From assembly GCF_015712065.1 (NCBI RefSeq), contig NZ_JACFYZ010000001.1:620001-684000 (forward strand): a stretch of 64,000 nt of DNA, given 5' to 3'. The position numbers and the translations under genes are program-made. Position 1 is the first letter of the stretch, and each line of letters begins with the position of its first letter. Of this stretch, positions 17,321-27,418 are shown piece after piece. The notes under the pieces are model-generated. The model saw only the letters and a program-made list of their open reading frames with translations, did not search any database and was not told where the DNA came from. Source of the stretch: Ectopseudomonas chengduensis. Lineage in GTDB: Bacteria; Pseudomonadota; Gammaproteobacteria; Pseudomonadales; Pseudomonadaceae.

Positions 17321-18877
17321 ATGCAGTTGATTCCCCATCAGGATTCGCCTCGTTACATCCGCCTGCACCCGACCGACAACGTCGGCGTGGTGGTCAATGA
17401 CCAGGGTGTCGCCGCTGGCGGCCAGTTCGATGATGGCCTGACGGCCATCGAAGGCATCCCGCAGAGCCACAAGGTGGCGCTGGTGGATATCGCCGAGGGC
17501 GGCGAGGTGGTGCGTTATGGCGAAGTGATCGGCTATGCGCTCAAATCCATCGCCGCCGGCAGCTGGGTCACCGAGCAGGTGCTGCGCATGCCTGAGCCGC
17601 CGGTTCTGGACAACCTGCCCAAGGCGACCATCAAGACCTCGCCCGGCGAGCCGCTGGAAGGCTACAGCTTCGAAGGCTTCCGCAACCCGGACGGCAGCGT
17701 CGGTACGCGCAATATCCTCGGCGTGACCACCACCGTGCAGTGCGTGGTTGGCGTGCTCGATCACGTGGTCGAGCGCGTGCGCAAGGAAGTTCTACCCAAA
17801 TACCCCAACGTCGACGACGTGGTAGCGCTGTCGCACAGCTACGGCTGCGGTGTGGCAATCAACGCGCCGGACGCGGTGGTGCCGATCCGTACCCTGTACA
17901 ACATCAGTCGCAACCCCAACCTGGGCGGCCAGGCGCTGGTGATCAGTCTCGGCTGCGAGAAGCTGCAAGCCAACCAGTTGATGGATGGCGACCAGCTCAC
18001 CAACGGCATGGACGAGGAAGACTGGCTGTTCCGCCTGCAGGATTCCGGCACCGGGTTCACCGGCATGGTCGAGCAGATCATGGGCATGATCGAGGATCGC
18101 CTGAAGGTGCTCGACCAGCGTCGCCGTGAGACGGTGCCGGCTGCCGAACTGGTGGTCGGCATGCAGTGCGGCGGCAGCGATGCCTTCTCCGGTATCACCG
18201 CCAACCCCGCCCTGGGTGTGGCCGCCGACCTGCTGGTGCGTGCCGGCGCCACCGTGATGTTCTCCGAGAACACCGAAGTGCGTGATGGTATCCACCTGCT
18301 GACGCCGCGTGCCGCCAGCGTCGAGGTAGCCGATGCGCTGATCCGCGAGATGGACTGGTACGACCGCTACCTGCAGCGCGGCATGGCCGACCGCAGCGCC
18401 AACACCACGCCGGGTAACAAGAAGGGCGGGCTGAACAACATCGTCGAGAAGGCCATGGGCTCCATTGCCAAGTCCGGCAACAGCCCGATTGCCGGCGTCG
18501 TTGCGCCGGGCGAGCGCATTCGTGGCAAGGGCCTGTGGTTCTGCGCCACGCCAGCCAGCGACTTCATCTGCGGCACCCTGCAATTGGCGGCGGGCATGAA
18601 CCTGCACATCTTCACCACCGGTCGTGGCACGCCCTATGGCCTGTCCATGGTGCCGGTAATCAAGGTGGCCACACGCACTCAATTGGCCGAACGTTGGCCG
18701 GATCTGATCGACGTCGACGCCGGGCAGATCGTCTCCGGGCGCATGACGCTGGAAGAAATGGGCTGGCACATCTTCCAGCTCTACCTGGACGTGGCCAGCG
18801 GTCGCAAGCAGACCTGCGCCGAGCACCTGCGCCTGCACAACGATCTGGTGCTGTTCAACCCGGCGCCGGTGACCTGA
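17321..18877 (+). CDS. garD: Galactarate dehydratase
   Basis: 518 residues, the length of GarD (about 523), UxaA family. The N-terminal SAF-like part ([41 protein letters not shown]) precedes the catalytic region ([44 protein letters not shown]-like [27 protein letters not shown]). It is an iron-dependent enzyme converting galactarate to 5-keto-4-deoxyglucarate. The start has AGGAG 10 bases upstream. It is unrelated in fold to the second galactarate-acting enzyme at 5917, so the organism seems to have two solutions. The next gene starts 1 bp after its stop. Confidence 0.94.
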   Translation: MQLIPHQDSPRYIRLHPTDNVGVVVNDQGVAAGGQFDDGLTAIEGIPQSHKVALVDIAEGGEVVRYGEVIGYALKSIAAGSWVTEQVLRMPEPPVLDNLPKATIKTSPGEPLEGYSFEGFRNPDGSVGTRNILGVTTTVQCVVGVLDHVVERVRKEVLPKYPNVDDVVALSHSYGCGVAINAPDAVVPIRTLYNISRNPNLGGQALVISLGCEKLQANQLMDGDQLTNGMDEEDWLFRLQDSGTGFTGMVEQIMGMIEDRLKVLDQRRRETVPAAELVVGMQCGGSDAFSGITANPALGVAADLLVRAGATVMFSENTEVRDGIHLLTPRAASVEVADALIREMDWYDRYLQRGMADRSANTTPGNKKGGLNNIVEKAMGSIAKSGNSPIAGVVAPGERIRGKGLWFCATPASDFICGTLQLAAGMNLHIFTTGRGTPYGLSMVPVIKVATRTQLAERWPDLIDVDAGQIVSGRMTLEEMGWHIFQLYLDVASGRKQTCAEHLRLHNDLVLFNPAPVT

Positions 18878-18878
18878 G

Positions 18879-20297
18879 ATGAGTGGCCTGTCCGATGATC
18901 TGCTCCAGGCGCTGCGCGAGGTGGTCGGCGAGGCTGGCCTGATCACTGACGCCGAGCGTATGCAGAGTTACCTCAGCGACTGGCGCGGCGCCTATCGTGG
19001 CCAGGCGGCTGCGGTTTTGCGCCCGGCCTCGACCGAGGAGGTTGCTGCGGTGGTACGCCTGTGCGCGCAGGCCGGCGTTGCTCTGGTGCCACAAGGTGGC
19101 AATACCGGCCTGTGCGGCGGCTCGATTCCGGACGACAGCGGCGCGCAGATCGTGCTGTCGCTGACGCGCATGAAGCGCATCCGCGAAGTGGACGTGGCCA
19201 ACGCCACCATCACCGTCGAAGCGGGGGTGATCTTGCAGCAGTTGCAGGAGGCCGCCGCCGAAGTCGGCCGGCTGTTCCCGCTGTCGCTGGGCGCCGAGGG
19301 CAGTTGCACGGTCGGTGGCAACCTGGCGACCAATGCCGGCGGCACCGCGGTGCTGCGTTACGGCAACATGCGCGACCTGACCCTGGGTCTGGAAGTGGTC
19401 TTGCCCGATGGGCGTATCTGGGACGGCCTGCGTGGGCTGCGCAAGGACAATACCGGCTACGACCTCAAGCACCTGTTCATCGGCAGTGAGGGCACCCTGG
19501 GCATCATCACCGCCGCCGTGCTCAAGTTGTTTCCCGCCGTGCGCAGCCTGACAACCGCCTGGGTCGCCTTGCCCAGCCCGCAAGCGGCCGTTGAGCTGAT
19601 CGGGCAGATGCGCGGGCTGTGTGGCGACCGCCTGACCGGCTTCGAGCTGATGTCGCGGCAAAGCGTCGAGTTCGTCCTGCGCCATGTCGCCGGTGTCAGC
19701 GATCCCTTCGCCGAAGCGCATCCCTGGTACGTACTGATCGAACTGAGCGATACCCAGCCCAATGCGCCGTTGAACGAGATGCTCGAGCAGGGCATCGGCG
19801 AGGCTTTCGAAAATGGCATGGCGTTGGATGCTGTGCTGGCTGGTAGCGATGCGCAGGTGCGCACCTTGTGGGCACTGCGCGAAGGCATCTCGGAGGCGCA
19901 GAATCACGAGGGGCCGAGCCTCAAGCACGACATCAGTGTGCCGGTCAGCTGTATTCCCGACTTCATCGCGCGTACCGATGCCGCGTTGCAGCAGGCGTTT
20001 CCCGGTGTGCGTATCGTGGCCTACGGGCACGTTGGCGATGGCAACCTGCATTACAACATCAGCAAACCGGTCGGTGCCGAAGATGGTTCCTTCAAGGCGC
20101 AGGCCGAGGCGATCATGCGCGTGATCTACGACCAGACCCTGCACTATGCCGGTAGCATCAGCGCCGAACATGGCCTGGGACAGTCCAAGCGCCTGGCTGC
20201 GCAGCATTACAAGGCGCCGTTGGAGCTGGAGTTGATGGCCCGCGTCAAGCAGGTGCTGGACCCGACCGGGCTGATGAATCCGGGCAAATTGCTGTAA
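18879..20297 (+). CDS. FAD-linked D-2-hydroxyacid dehydrogenase (D2HGDH/GlcD-like)
   Basis: 472 residues, vanillyl-alcohol-oxidase fold. The PP-loop PQGGNTGLCGGSIP and FAD-contact TVGGNLATNAGGTAVLRYGN, GSEGTLGIIT are clear. The C-terminal part has GHVGDGNLHYN (metal-binding His pair) and SAEHGLGQSK. Nearest groups are D-2-hydroxyglutarate dehydrogenases and glycolate oxidase GlcD. No GlcE/GlcF partner is present, which favours a single-subunit D-2-hydroxyglutarate-type enzyme. It starts 1 bp after garD, so it is co-translated with the hexarate genes; it might recover a reduced side product. The stop TAA abuts an inserted repeat element. Confidence 0.88.
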   Translation: MSGLSDDLLQALREVVGEAGLITDAERMQSYLSDWRGAYRGQAAAVLRPASTEEVAAVVRLCAQAGVALVPQGGNTGLCGGSIPDDSGAQIVLSLTRMKRIREVDVANATITVEAGVILQQLQEAAAEVGRLFPLSLGAEGSCTVGGNLATNAGGTAVLRYGNMRDLTLGLEVVLPDGRIWDGLRGLRKDNTGYDLKHLFIGSEGTLGIITAAVLKLFPAVRSLTTAWVALPSPQAAVELIGQMRGLCGDRLTGFELMSRQSVEFVLRHVAGVSDPFAEAHPWYVLIELSDTQPNAPLNEMLEQGIGEAFENGMALDAVLAGSDAQVRTLWALREGISEAQNHEGPSLKHDISVPVSCIPDFIARTDAALQQAFPGVRIVAYGHVGDGNLHYNISKPVGAEDGSFKAQAEAIMRVIYDQTLHYAGSISAEHGLGQSKRLAAQHYKAPLELELMARVKQVLDPTGLMNPGKLL

Positions 20298-20437
20298 CAG
20301 ACCGTTGAAAAACGTAGGCGAGGCAGCCAGTGCAAGGCAAATGCAGGCGAAAAAGCGGAGTTTACGATCTGTAAATGAGCATTTTGAGCCTGTATTTAAC
20401 GCAGCAATGGCAACGCAGGTAGTTTTTCAACAGTCTG
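20298..20437. mobile_element. MITE-like non-coding inverted-repeat element, copy B (short form)
   Basis: 140 bp with termini CAGACCGTTGAAAAAC and GTTTTTCAACAGTCTG, flanked by direct 4-bp repeats GTAA (20294-20297 and 20438-20441). The left GTAA carries the TAA stop of the upstream gene. It shares nearly its whole length with copy A, minus an internal segment. There is no coding capacity. Confidence 0.82.
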
Positions 20438-20467
20438 GTAAGTCGTACATTCGAGACAGGAGGTTCC

Positions 20468-21409
20468 ATGAGCAAACCCAAGGTGCTGCAGATCGGCCCG
20501 CTGAGCGAGCGCTTCAACCGCGAGCTGGCCGAGGAATACGAGGTCAGCGCGCTATGGCAACAGGCCGAGCCGCTGGCGTTTCTGCGTGAGCAGGGCGAGC
20601 AGTTCATCTACATGGTGTCCTCGGCACGCTTCGGCTGCACGGCTGAGCAGCTGGCGCTGCTGCCGAATCTGCGCGCCATCTGCAGTTTCGGTGTCGGCTA
20701 CGATCCCTATCCGCTGGAGCTGCTGCGGGATCGCGGCATCGTGCTCAGCACCACGCCGGACGTGCTCAACGACTGCGTGGCCGACCTGGCAATGGGCCTG
20801 ATGATCGACAGCGCGCGGCGCCTGTCCGAGGCGGATCGCTTCGTGCGCAGCGGCGCCTGGAACAGCACCACGGGTTTCCCGCTGGCGCGACGGGTCAGCG
20901 GCAAGCGCCTGGGTATCGTCGGTCTCGGCCGCATCGGCGAGGCGGTGGCACTGCGGGCTTCGGGGTTTTCCATGCCGGTGCGTTACCATAATCGCCGGCC
21001 GGTCGAGGGCAGCCCTTACCAGCATGAGCCGGATCTGCTGGCGCTGGCGCGCTGGGCGGATTTCCTGGTGCTGACCTGCCCGGGCGGTAAGGCCACCCAT
21101 CACCTGATCAACGCCGAGGTGCTCGAAGCGCTGGGCCCGGATGGCTTTCTTGTCAACGTCGCACGTGGTTCGGTGGTCGATGAGGCCGCACTGATCACGG
21201 CGTTGCAGCAGAAGGTGATCGGCGGCGCCGGGCTGGACGTCTACGAGCGCGAACCCCAGGTGCCGGCGGCGTTGCGCGAGCTGGACAACGTGGTGCTGTT
21301 GCCGCACATCGGTAGCGCCAGTGTCGAGACGCGCCAGCAGATGGCCGATCTGGTGCTGGACAACCTGCGCGCCTTTATCGCCACCGGCGAGTTGCTGACC
21401 CCGCTCTGA
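20468..21409 (+). CDS. NAD(P)-dependent D-2-hydroxyacid dehydrogenase (glyoxylate/hydroxypyruvate reductase type)
   Basis: 313 residues. Rossmann motif GIVGLGRIGEAVALR at about 143-157. The catalytic triad of the family is visible: Arg in NVARGSVVDEAAL, Glu in YEREPQVP, His in LLPHIGSAS. HNRRP after beta-2 (Arg/Arg in place of an acidic residue) suggests NADPH preference. It would interconvert a 2-oxo acid and a D-2-hydroxy acid in the cytoplasm, perhaps tartronate semialdehyde/hydroxypyruvate or glyoxylate. A strong AGGAGG precedes the ATG. A MITE separates it from the hexarate series, and a GTCGTACA sequence at 20442 resembles the core of the hexarate operator motif. Confidence 0.88.
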   Translation: MSKPKVLQIGPLSERFNRELAEEYEVSALWQQAEPLAFLREQGEQFIYMVSSARFGCTAEQLALLPNLRAICSFGVGYDPYPLELLRDRGIVLSTTPDVLNDCVADLAMGLMIDSARRLSEADRFVRSGAWNSTTGFPLARRVSGKRLGIVGLGRIGEAVALRASGFSMPVRYHNRRPVEGSPYQHEPDLLALARWADFLVLTCPGGKATHHLINAEVLEALGPDGFLVNVARGSVVDEAALITALQQKVIGGAGLDVYEREPQVPAALRELDNVVLLPHIGSASVETRQQMADLVLDNLRAFIATGELLTPL

Positions 21410-21608
21410 TCCCGCTCGCCACCGAATACGCCGGGCGGCGCTGCCGCCTGGCCTATCGTTACATCGCCACAAGCGCTGTAATCGTTTCTACCTCACCTGC
21501 AGCATCCTCGGCGCACCACAAGTGCGCCGTTTTTTCTTCCGCGCGCTGATGTCGGTGCCTCATGCCCTGTAAACTGTTGCGTTTTCCGCAGGCAAGGGGC
21601 CATCCACC

Positions 21609-22534
<926 letters not shown>

Positions 22535-22538
<4 letters not shown>

Positions 22539-23296
22539 ACCTGTACGCCATCAAGGCTATTTACCTGTTCGAGCTGGCACGCACCTGGCGCACCCTGCTG
22601 CAGAGCATCGCCACACCGGTGATCAGCACCTCGCTGTATTTCGTGGTGTTCGGCTCGGCCATCGGTTCGAGCATGACCCAGGTGCAGGGCGTGAGCTACG
22701 GCGCTTTCATCATTCCCGGCCTGATCATGCTGGCGCTGCTGACCGAGAGCATTTCCAATGCCTCGTTCGGCATCTACATGCCCAAGTATTCCGGAAGCAT
22801 CTACGAGCTGCTGTCGGCACCGGTGTCCTATCTGGAAATTCTGATCGGTTATGTCGGCGCGGCGGCGACCAAGTCGGTGATCCTCGGCCTGATCATCCTG
22901 CTCACCGCGCGGCTGTTCGTCGATTTCGAGATTCAGCATCCGATCTGGATGGCGGCGTTCTTGGTACTGACGGCGCTGACCTTCAGCCTGTTCGGCTTCA
23001 TCATCGGCGTATGGGCCGATGGCTGGGAGAAACTGCAGATCGTCCCGGCGCTGATCGTCACGCCATTGACCTTCCTCGGCGGCGCCTTCTATTCGATCAG
23101 CATGCTGCCGCCAGCCTGGCAGACGGTGACCTTGTTCAACCCGGTGGTGTACCTGATCAGCGCCTTCCGCTGGAGCTTCTACGGCGTGTCCGACGTCAAC
23201 GTCGGCGTCAGCCTGGCCATGGTGCTGGGCTTCCTGGCGCTGTGCATCTTGCTGGTGGGCTGGATCTTCAAGACCGGCTACCGGCTCAAGAGCTGA
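22535..23296 (+). CDS. ABC-2 type permease (YadH-like)
   Basis: 253 residues with six hydrophobic segments and the ABC-2 motif region ([19 protein letters not shown]). Its ATG overlaps the ATPase stop in an ATGA. With YadG-like it forms a dimeric inner-membrane exporter of unknown substrate. No periplasmic or outer-membrane partner is adjacent. Confidence 0.9.
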
Positions 23297-23336
23297 GCTT
23301 GGCATTCGCGGCTGAAGCCGCTCCTCGTCTAAGCCT

Positions 23337-23388
23337 GTAGGGCGGGTGCAACCCGCCATGAATAGGTGGCGGGTTGCACCCGCCCTAC
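23337..23388. repeat. REP-like inverted repeat
   Basis: GTAGGGCGGGTGCAACCCGCCA and its exact reverse complement, 22-bp arms with an 8-base loop. It lies in a 160-bp stretch rich in REP-type fragments (CGCGGCTGAAGCCGC at about 23308-23322, CGGCTAAAGCCCCTCCCACAG at about 23430). It may also act as a convergent terminator between the ABC genes and icp. Confidence 0.8.
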
Positions 23389-23458
23389 GGGAGGCGCTTC
23401 AGCGGCGACTGATTTCGAGTCGTCGCGGCTAAAGCCCCTCCCACAGAATCAGCCTTCG

Positions 23459-23851
23459 TCACTTCACCCGCAGTTCGCACTCGAAGGTTTCTGCCGGTGG
23501 CACGTTCTGCTCCCACGGTTGCTGGTAGGTCAGCAGCAGGCGACCTTCGCCTGGCTCGCGCGCGGTGAAGCGCCAGGTGGAAATGCCGCCAGCGCCCACC
23601 AGCCCGGCGTCTTCGGGATTGCTGTATACCTCGGGGCCGAGGCTTTGCAGCACGTTCGCCGCGCCATCACGGACTTCCCAGCGAAAGCCGGTGGTGGGGT
23701 TGCTGGGCAGGCTGAGAATCAGTTGCTGGCCCTTGTTCAGCGTCAGCGGGCACTGCCGGTCCTTCTTCAATTCCAGCGTGCCGGATTGATGGGCGCAGGC
23801 CGTAAGCAGGGCCAGGGCGGGCAGGGTGAGCAGGCGCAAGGTGGCATGCAT
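23459..23851 (-). CDS. icp: Chagasin-type (I42) cysteine protease inhibitor lipoprotein
   Basis: 130 residues from the ATG at 23851 (GGAG 6 bases before). Lipoprotein signal MHATLRLLTLPALALLTACA with lipobox LTAC. The three chagasin inhibitor loops are visible: NPTTGFRW, GAGGISTW (GGxGxxxW-like) and YQQPWE. The mature protein should be lipidated in the envelope and block papain-like proteases. It lies downstream of the Lon/AsrA gene, the same order I recall for PA0778-PA0779 in P. aeruginosa. Confidence 0.87.
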   Translation of the reverse strand: MHATLRLLTLPALALLTACAHQSGTLELKKDRQCPLTLNKGQQLILSLPSNPTTGFRWEVRDGAANVLQSLGPEVYSNPEDAGLVGAGGISTWRFTAREPGEGRLLLTYQQPWEQNVPPAETFECELRVK

Positions 23852-23932
23852 GACGAACTCCAGTCGACGAAACCTGGCCCAGCATAGCGGCATAGACCTG
23901 TCGGTGGCGACCGTAGAGGTGCGCGGTTTGCT

Positions 23933-24000
23933 GTAGGAGCGAGCTCTGCTCGCGAATGTCGGCGGGCCTGAAAAGCTTCGCCAGCAGAGCTTGCTCCTAC
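23933..24000. repeat. REP-like inverted repeat
   Basis: GTAGGAGCGAGCTCTGCTCG and the near-complementary AGCAGAGCTTGCTCCTAC face each other over a 20-base spacer, between lon/asrA and icp. This is a common Pseudomonas REP type. Confidence 0.8.
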
Positions 24001-24010
24001 ATACGCCTCT

Positions 24011-26407
24011 TTAGTCGAATAGCACTTTCGCCACATCGCCGTAGCGCTTGGCGAAGTGCACGGTCAGGCCTTCCTTGAGGTAGTCCGGCAACTCCTCGTA
24101 ACTGCCGCGGTTGGCCTCCGGCAGGATCAGTTCGAAGATCTTCTGCCGCCGCGCCGCGATCACCTTCTCGCGTACGCCGCCGATGGGCAGCACCTGGCCG
24201 GTCAGGGTCAGCTCGCCGGTCATGGCCACGCCCTTCTTCGGCGCCTGGTTGCGCGCCAGGGAGAGCAGGGCGCTGGCCATGGTGATGCCGGCGCTGGGGC
24301 CGTCTTTGGGCGTGGCGCCTTCCGGTACGTGCAGGTGGACGAAGGCCTGGTCGAAGAAGGTCGGGTCACCACCGAACTGTTTCAGATGCGAGCTGACGTA
24401 GCTGTAGGCGATCTCCGCCGACTCCTTCATGACGTCACCGAGCTGGCCGGTAAGCTTGAAGCCGCGATTGAGCGTATGGATGCGCGTCGCCTCGATCGGC
24501 AGGGTAGCGCCGCCCATGCTGGTCCAGGCCAGACCGGTGATCACCCCGGTGCCGGCCAGCACCCGCTCGTTGCGGAACACCGGCATGCCGAGGGCTTCCT
24601 CGAGATCCTTGGCGCCAATGCGGATCTTCGCTTCGGGATTCTCCAGCAGCTTGACCACCGATTTGCGCACCAGCTTGCCCAGCTGTTTCTCCAACTGGCG
24701 TACGCCGGCCTCACGGGCATAGCCCTCGATCACCGTGCGCAGCGCCGCATCGCTGATGGACAGGCGCGCTTTCGGCACGCCAGCTTTCTCCAACTGCTTG
24801 GGCCACAGGTGGCGCTTGGCGATGGCCAGTTTTTCCTCGGTGATGTAGCCGGACAGGCGGATCACCTCCATGCGGTCGAGCAGCGGCCCGGGGATGGAAT
24901 CGAGGGTATTGGCGGTGCAGACGAACAGCACCTTGGACAGGTCCAGGCGCAGGTCCAGGTAGTGGTCGAGGAATTCGACGTTCTGCTCCGGGTCCAGCGT
25001 TTCCAGCAGCGCCGAGGCGGGGTCGCCCTGGTAGCTGGTGCCCATCTTGTCGATCTCGTCGAGCATGATCACCGGGTTCATCACCTCGGCTTCCTTCAGT
25101 GCCTGCACCAGCTTGCCGGGCATGGCGCCGATGTAGGTGCGGCGATGGCCCTTGATCTCCGCTTCGTCACGCATGCCGCCTACCGAGAAGCGATAGAACG
25201 GCCGGCCGAGGGATTCGGCGATGGACTTGCCGATGCTGGTCTTGCCCACGCCGGGCGGGCCGACCAGCAGCACGATGGAGCCGGCGATCTCACCCTTGAA
25301 GGCGCCGACGGCCAAGAACTCGGTGATGCGCTGCTTGATGTCGTCCATGCCGGCGTGGTGCTTGTCCAGCACCTTGCGCGCGCGGCCCAGATCGAGCTTG
25401 TCCTCGCCGTGGATGCCCCAGGGCAGGGCGGTGGCCCAGTCCAGGTAGTTGCGCGTGACAGCGTATTCTGGCGAACCGGTTTCCAGGATCGACAGCTTGT
25501 TCAGCTCCTCGTCGATGCGCTTCTGCGCCGGTGCGGGTAGGGTCTTGCCTTCGAGGCGGGCGAGAAATTCCTCACGGTCGGCACTCTTGTCATCCTTGCT
25601 GATGCCCAGTTCCTGCTGGATCAGCTTGAGCTGCTCCTTGAGGAAGAATTCACGCTGGCGTTCTCCAATCTGCTTGTTGACCTCCGCCGACAGCTCTTTC
25701 TGCAGGCGGCCGACCTCCACTTCCTTGCGCAGCAGCGGCAGCACCTTTTCCATGCGCTTGAGCATGGGCACGGTATCCAGCACTTCCTGCAGCTCCTGGC
25801 CGGAGGCGGTGGTCAGGGCGGCGGCGAAATCGGTGAGTGGCGACGGGTCGTTGGGGCTGAAGCGATTGAGGTAATTCTTCAGCTCCTCGCTGTATAGCGG
25901 GTTGAGCGGCAGCAGCTCCTTGATCGCATTGATAAGCGCCATGCCGTAGGCCTTGACCTCGTCACGCGGATCGTTCGGTGGCTGTGGATATTCCACTTCG
26001 GCCAGGTACGGACCGCGGCGGCTGAGCCAGCCGCGAATACGCACGCGGGTCAGTCCCTGGGCGACGAACTGCAGTTTGCCGCCTTCCTCGCTGACGTGAT
26101 GTACACGCACCAGTGTGCCGTGCTCTGGCAGGGTATCGAGGTCGAACTCGCCATGTTCGTCTGGCGGGGTGTCGACGAAGAATACCGCCAGGCATTTATG
26201 CTCGGTATTGCCGACGCGCGTCAGCGTGCGGCCCCAGGGCTGCTGGTTGACCATGACCGGCAGCACCTGCGCCGGAAAGAACGGGCGGTTGTGGATGGGG
26301 ATGATGTAGAGCTTGTCCGGCAACTGCTGTGCGGGCAGTACCAGGCCGGTGCTATCGGCCTTGACGTGAACTTCGACAGCTTCGGGGGTGTTGTCCTGAT
26401 CGTTCAT
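24011..26407 (-). CDS. asrA: ATP-dependent Lon-family protease (second Lon, AsrA type)
   Basis: 798 residues. N-terminal LON substrate-binding domain (LYIIPIHNRPFFPAQVLPVMV), coiled-coil region, AAA+ module with Walker A GPPGVGKT (about 382-389) and Walker B VIMLDEIDK, and the sensor/lid region. The protease domain has the Ser-Lys dyad Ser705 (KDGPSAG) and Lys748 (GVREKVIAA), separated by 43 residues as in E. coli Lon. It differs from housekeeping Lon in the N-terminus and sits next to icp and pruR, as P. aeruginosa asrA (PA0779) does. It degrades damaged or regulatory proteins in the cytoplasm and is linked to aminoglycoside/heat stress in P. aeruginosa. Confidence 0.9.
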   Translation of the reverse strand: MNDQDNTPEAVEVHVKADSTGLVLPAQQLPDKLYIIPIHNRPFFPAQVLPVMVNQQPWGRTLTRVGNTEHKCLAVFFVDTPPDEHGEFDLDTLPEHGTLVRVHHVSEEGGKLQFVAQGLTRVRIRGWLSRRGPYLAEVEYPQPPNDPRDEVKAYGMALINAIKELLPLNPLYSEELKNYLNRFSPNDPSPLTDFAAALTTASGQELQEVLDTVPMLKRMEKVLPLLRKEVEVGRLQKELSAEVNKQIGERQREFFLKEQLKLIQQELGISKDDKSADREEFLARLEGKTLPAPAQKRIDEELNKLSILETGSPEYAVTRNYLDWATALPWGIHGEDKLDLGRARKVLDKHHAGMDDIKQRITEFLAVGAFKGEIAGSIVLLVGPPGVGKTSIGKSIAESLGRPFYRFSVGGMRDEAEIKGHRRTYIGAMPGKLVQALKEAEVMNPVIMLDEIDKMGTSYQGDPASALLETLDPEQNVEFLDHYLDLRLDLSKVLFVCTANTLDSIPGPLLDRMEVIRLSGYITEEKLAIAKRHLWPKQLEKAGVPKARLSISDAALRTVIEGYAREAGVRQLEKQLGKLVRKSVVKLLENPEAKIRIGAKDLEEALGMPVFRNERVLAGTGVITGLAWTSMGGATLPIEATRIHTLNRGFKLTGQLGDVMKESAEIAYSYVSSHLKQFGGDPTFFDQAFVHLHVPEGATPKDGPSAGITMASALLSLARNQAPKKGVAMTGELTLTGQVLPIGGVREKVIAARRQKIFELILPEANRGSYEELPDYLKEGLTVHFAKRYGDVAKVLFD

Positions 26408-26468
26408 GGAGCACCTTTGCGTGTACGTTGGTTGCTACATGGGGCGAGTGCAGGATTTTTTCAACGTT

Positions 26469-27173
26469 TCAGTCGAGGCTCAGGCGAATGCCTTGCAGGC
26501 GCTGCTCGATCAGTGGGGTGAGCAGGGCGAAGCACTCCCCGGGCGCCAGGCGAATCTGTGCCGACTCGATCAGGTCACTCTGCAGGCGCTCGATCAGCGC
26601 GAGCAGATGCGAGTCCTGTTCCTGATCTAGCATGCGGTTGCAGAGAAAGCGCAGTTGCATCTGTAGCCCAGGCGGGCAGCGCTCGTAATTGGCCGCGCGT
26701 ACCGCCAGGCCGCGCAGCCTGGCAAGGTCTTCGAGCGAGCGGCAGGCCTCGCCGAGCCCGCGAATTCTGGGGTGATGTTGACGGTAGAGGCGATCTTCGA
26801 GTTGTTCGATCACCGTCAGCAGTGTTTCGATCAGTCGGCAGTGGGCATCGAAGTCAGCGGGTTTGCGGCGCAACTGCGGCCAGTGTTGCTGCAGGGGAGG
26901 TAGTTGCATGCTGGCGCCGGGCCAGTTCAGCCAGAGCTGATCCAGCTGCTGCGCCTGCGCATTGCGCTGCGTGACGCTCGCGGCATCCTGCTGCGCGCCC
27001 AGCCCACGATGTTTCTGCAGGGCCTGAAGCAGGTCGAGGCAGCGCTGCACGATCTCGGTGTCCGCCTGTTTGCTGGCTTTCAACTGGCGATTTTCCGCGC
27101 GGTGGGTGAGCCAGTAGCTCAGTGTGAGCAGCACGACCAGCAGGGTCAGAAAAATGAGGGCGGCATCGCTCAT
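26469..27173 (-). CDS. Single-TM protein with NIT-like helical domain
   Basis: 234 residues from the ATG at 27173 (MSDAALIFLTLLVVLLTLSYW); longer in-frame starts give a low-complexity Arg-rich leader and are rejected. One N-terminal membrane helix (about 5-24) is followed by an all-helical region. LDLLQALQKHRGLGAQQDAAS resembles the ERGLSAG motif of NIT nitrate/nitrite-sensing domains. It has no kinase, GGDEF or HTH output, so it is a free-standing sensor-like or adaptor protein. It is divergent from pruR and ends 61 bp before lon/asrA on the same strand. Function unknown. Confidence 0.6.
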   Translation of the reverse strand: MSDAALIFLTLLVVLLTLSYWLTHRAENRQLKASKQADTEIVQRCLDLLQALQKHRGLGAQQDAASVTQRNAQAQQLDQLWLNWPGASMQLPPLQQHWPQLRRKPADFDAHCRLIETLLTVIEQLEDRLYRQHHPRIRGLGEACRSLEDLARLRGLAVRAANYERCPPGLQMQLRFLCNRMLDQEQDSHLLALIERLQSDLIESAQIRLAPGECFALLTPLIEQRLQGIRLSLD

Positions 27174-27308
27174 CGGGGTTCGCTTGTCAGGGACGGTCGA
27201 AAGGAGCGAAGCAACTCTCCTGCCATTTGCCGGAGGCTGTGTAATGCGGTTCAGCGGGATTGATCGGGTGCACGGTAATAGGGCCTGAGGCTGTCCGGAG
27301 CTGTGATT

Positions 27309-27324
27309 TGGTGCGCTGGTTGCT
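27309..27324 (+). promoter_or_regulatory. Candidate sigma-54 promoter upstream of pruR
   Basis: TGGTGCGCTGGTTGCT fits the -24/-12 consensus TGGCACR-N4-TTGCW at all key positions, with GG and GC 10 bases apart. It is 95 bases before the pruR start. Two GTGCAACC boxes (27329, 27384) and a second GGTTGC (27352) lie just downstream and could be regulator sites. Confidence 0.45.
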
Positions 27325-27418
27325 ATAGGTGCAACCATTTCACTGATGGGTGGTTGCGGCGTTTTCCCTGGGAAAGGAGTAAAGTGCAACCCTTGTTTCG
27401 TGCCGCCAGTCTTTTGCG

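Noticed and set aside
24056..25540. 494-codon plus-strand frame over lon/asrA
   Set aside because: Shadow of the Lon coding sequence, rich in His/Gln/Gly with no motif.
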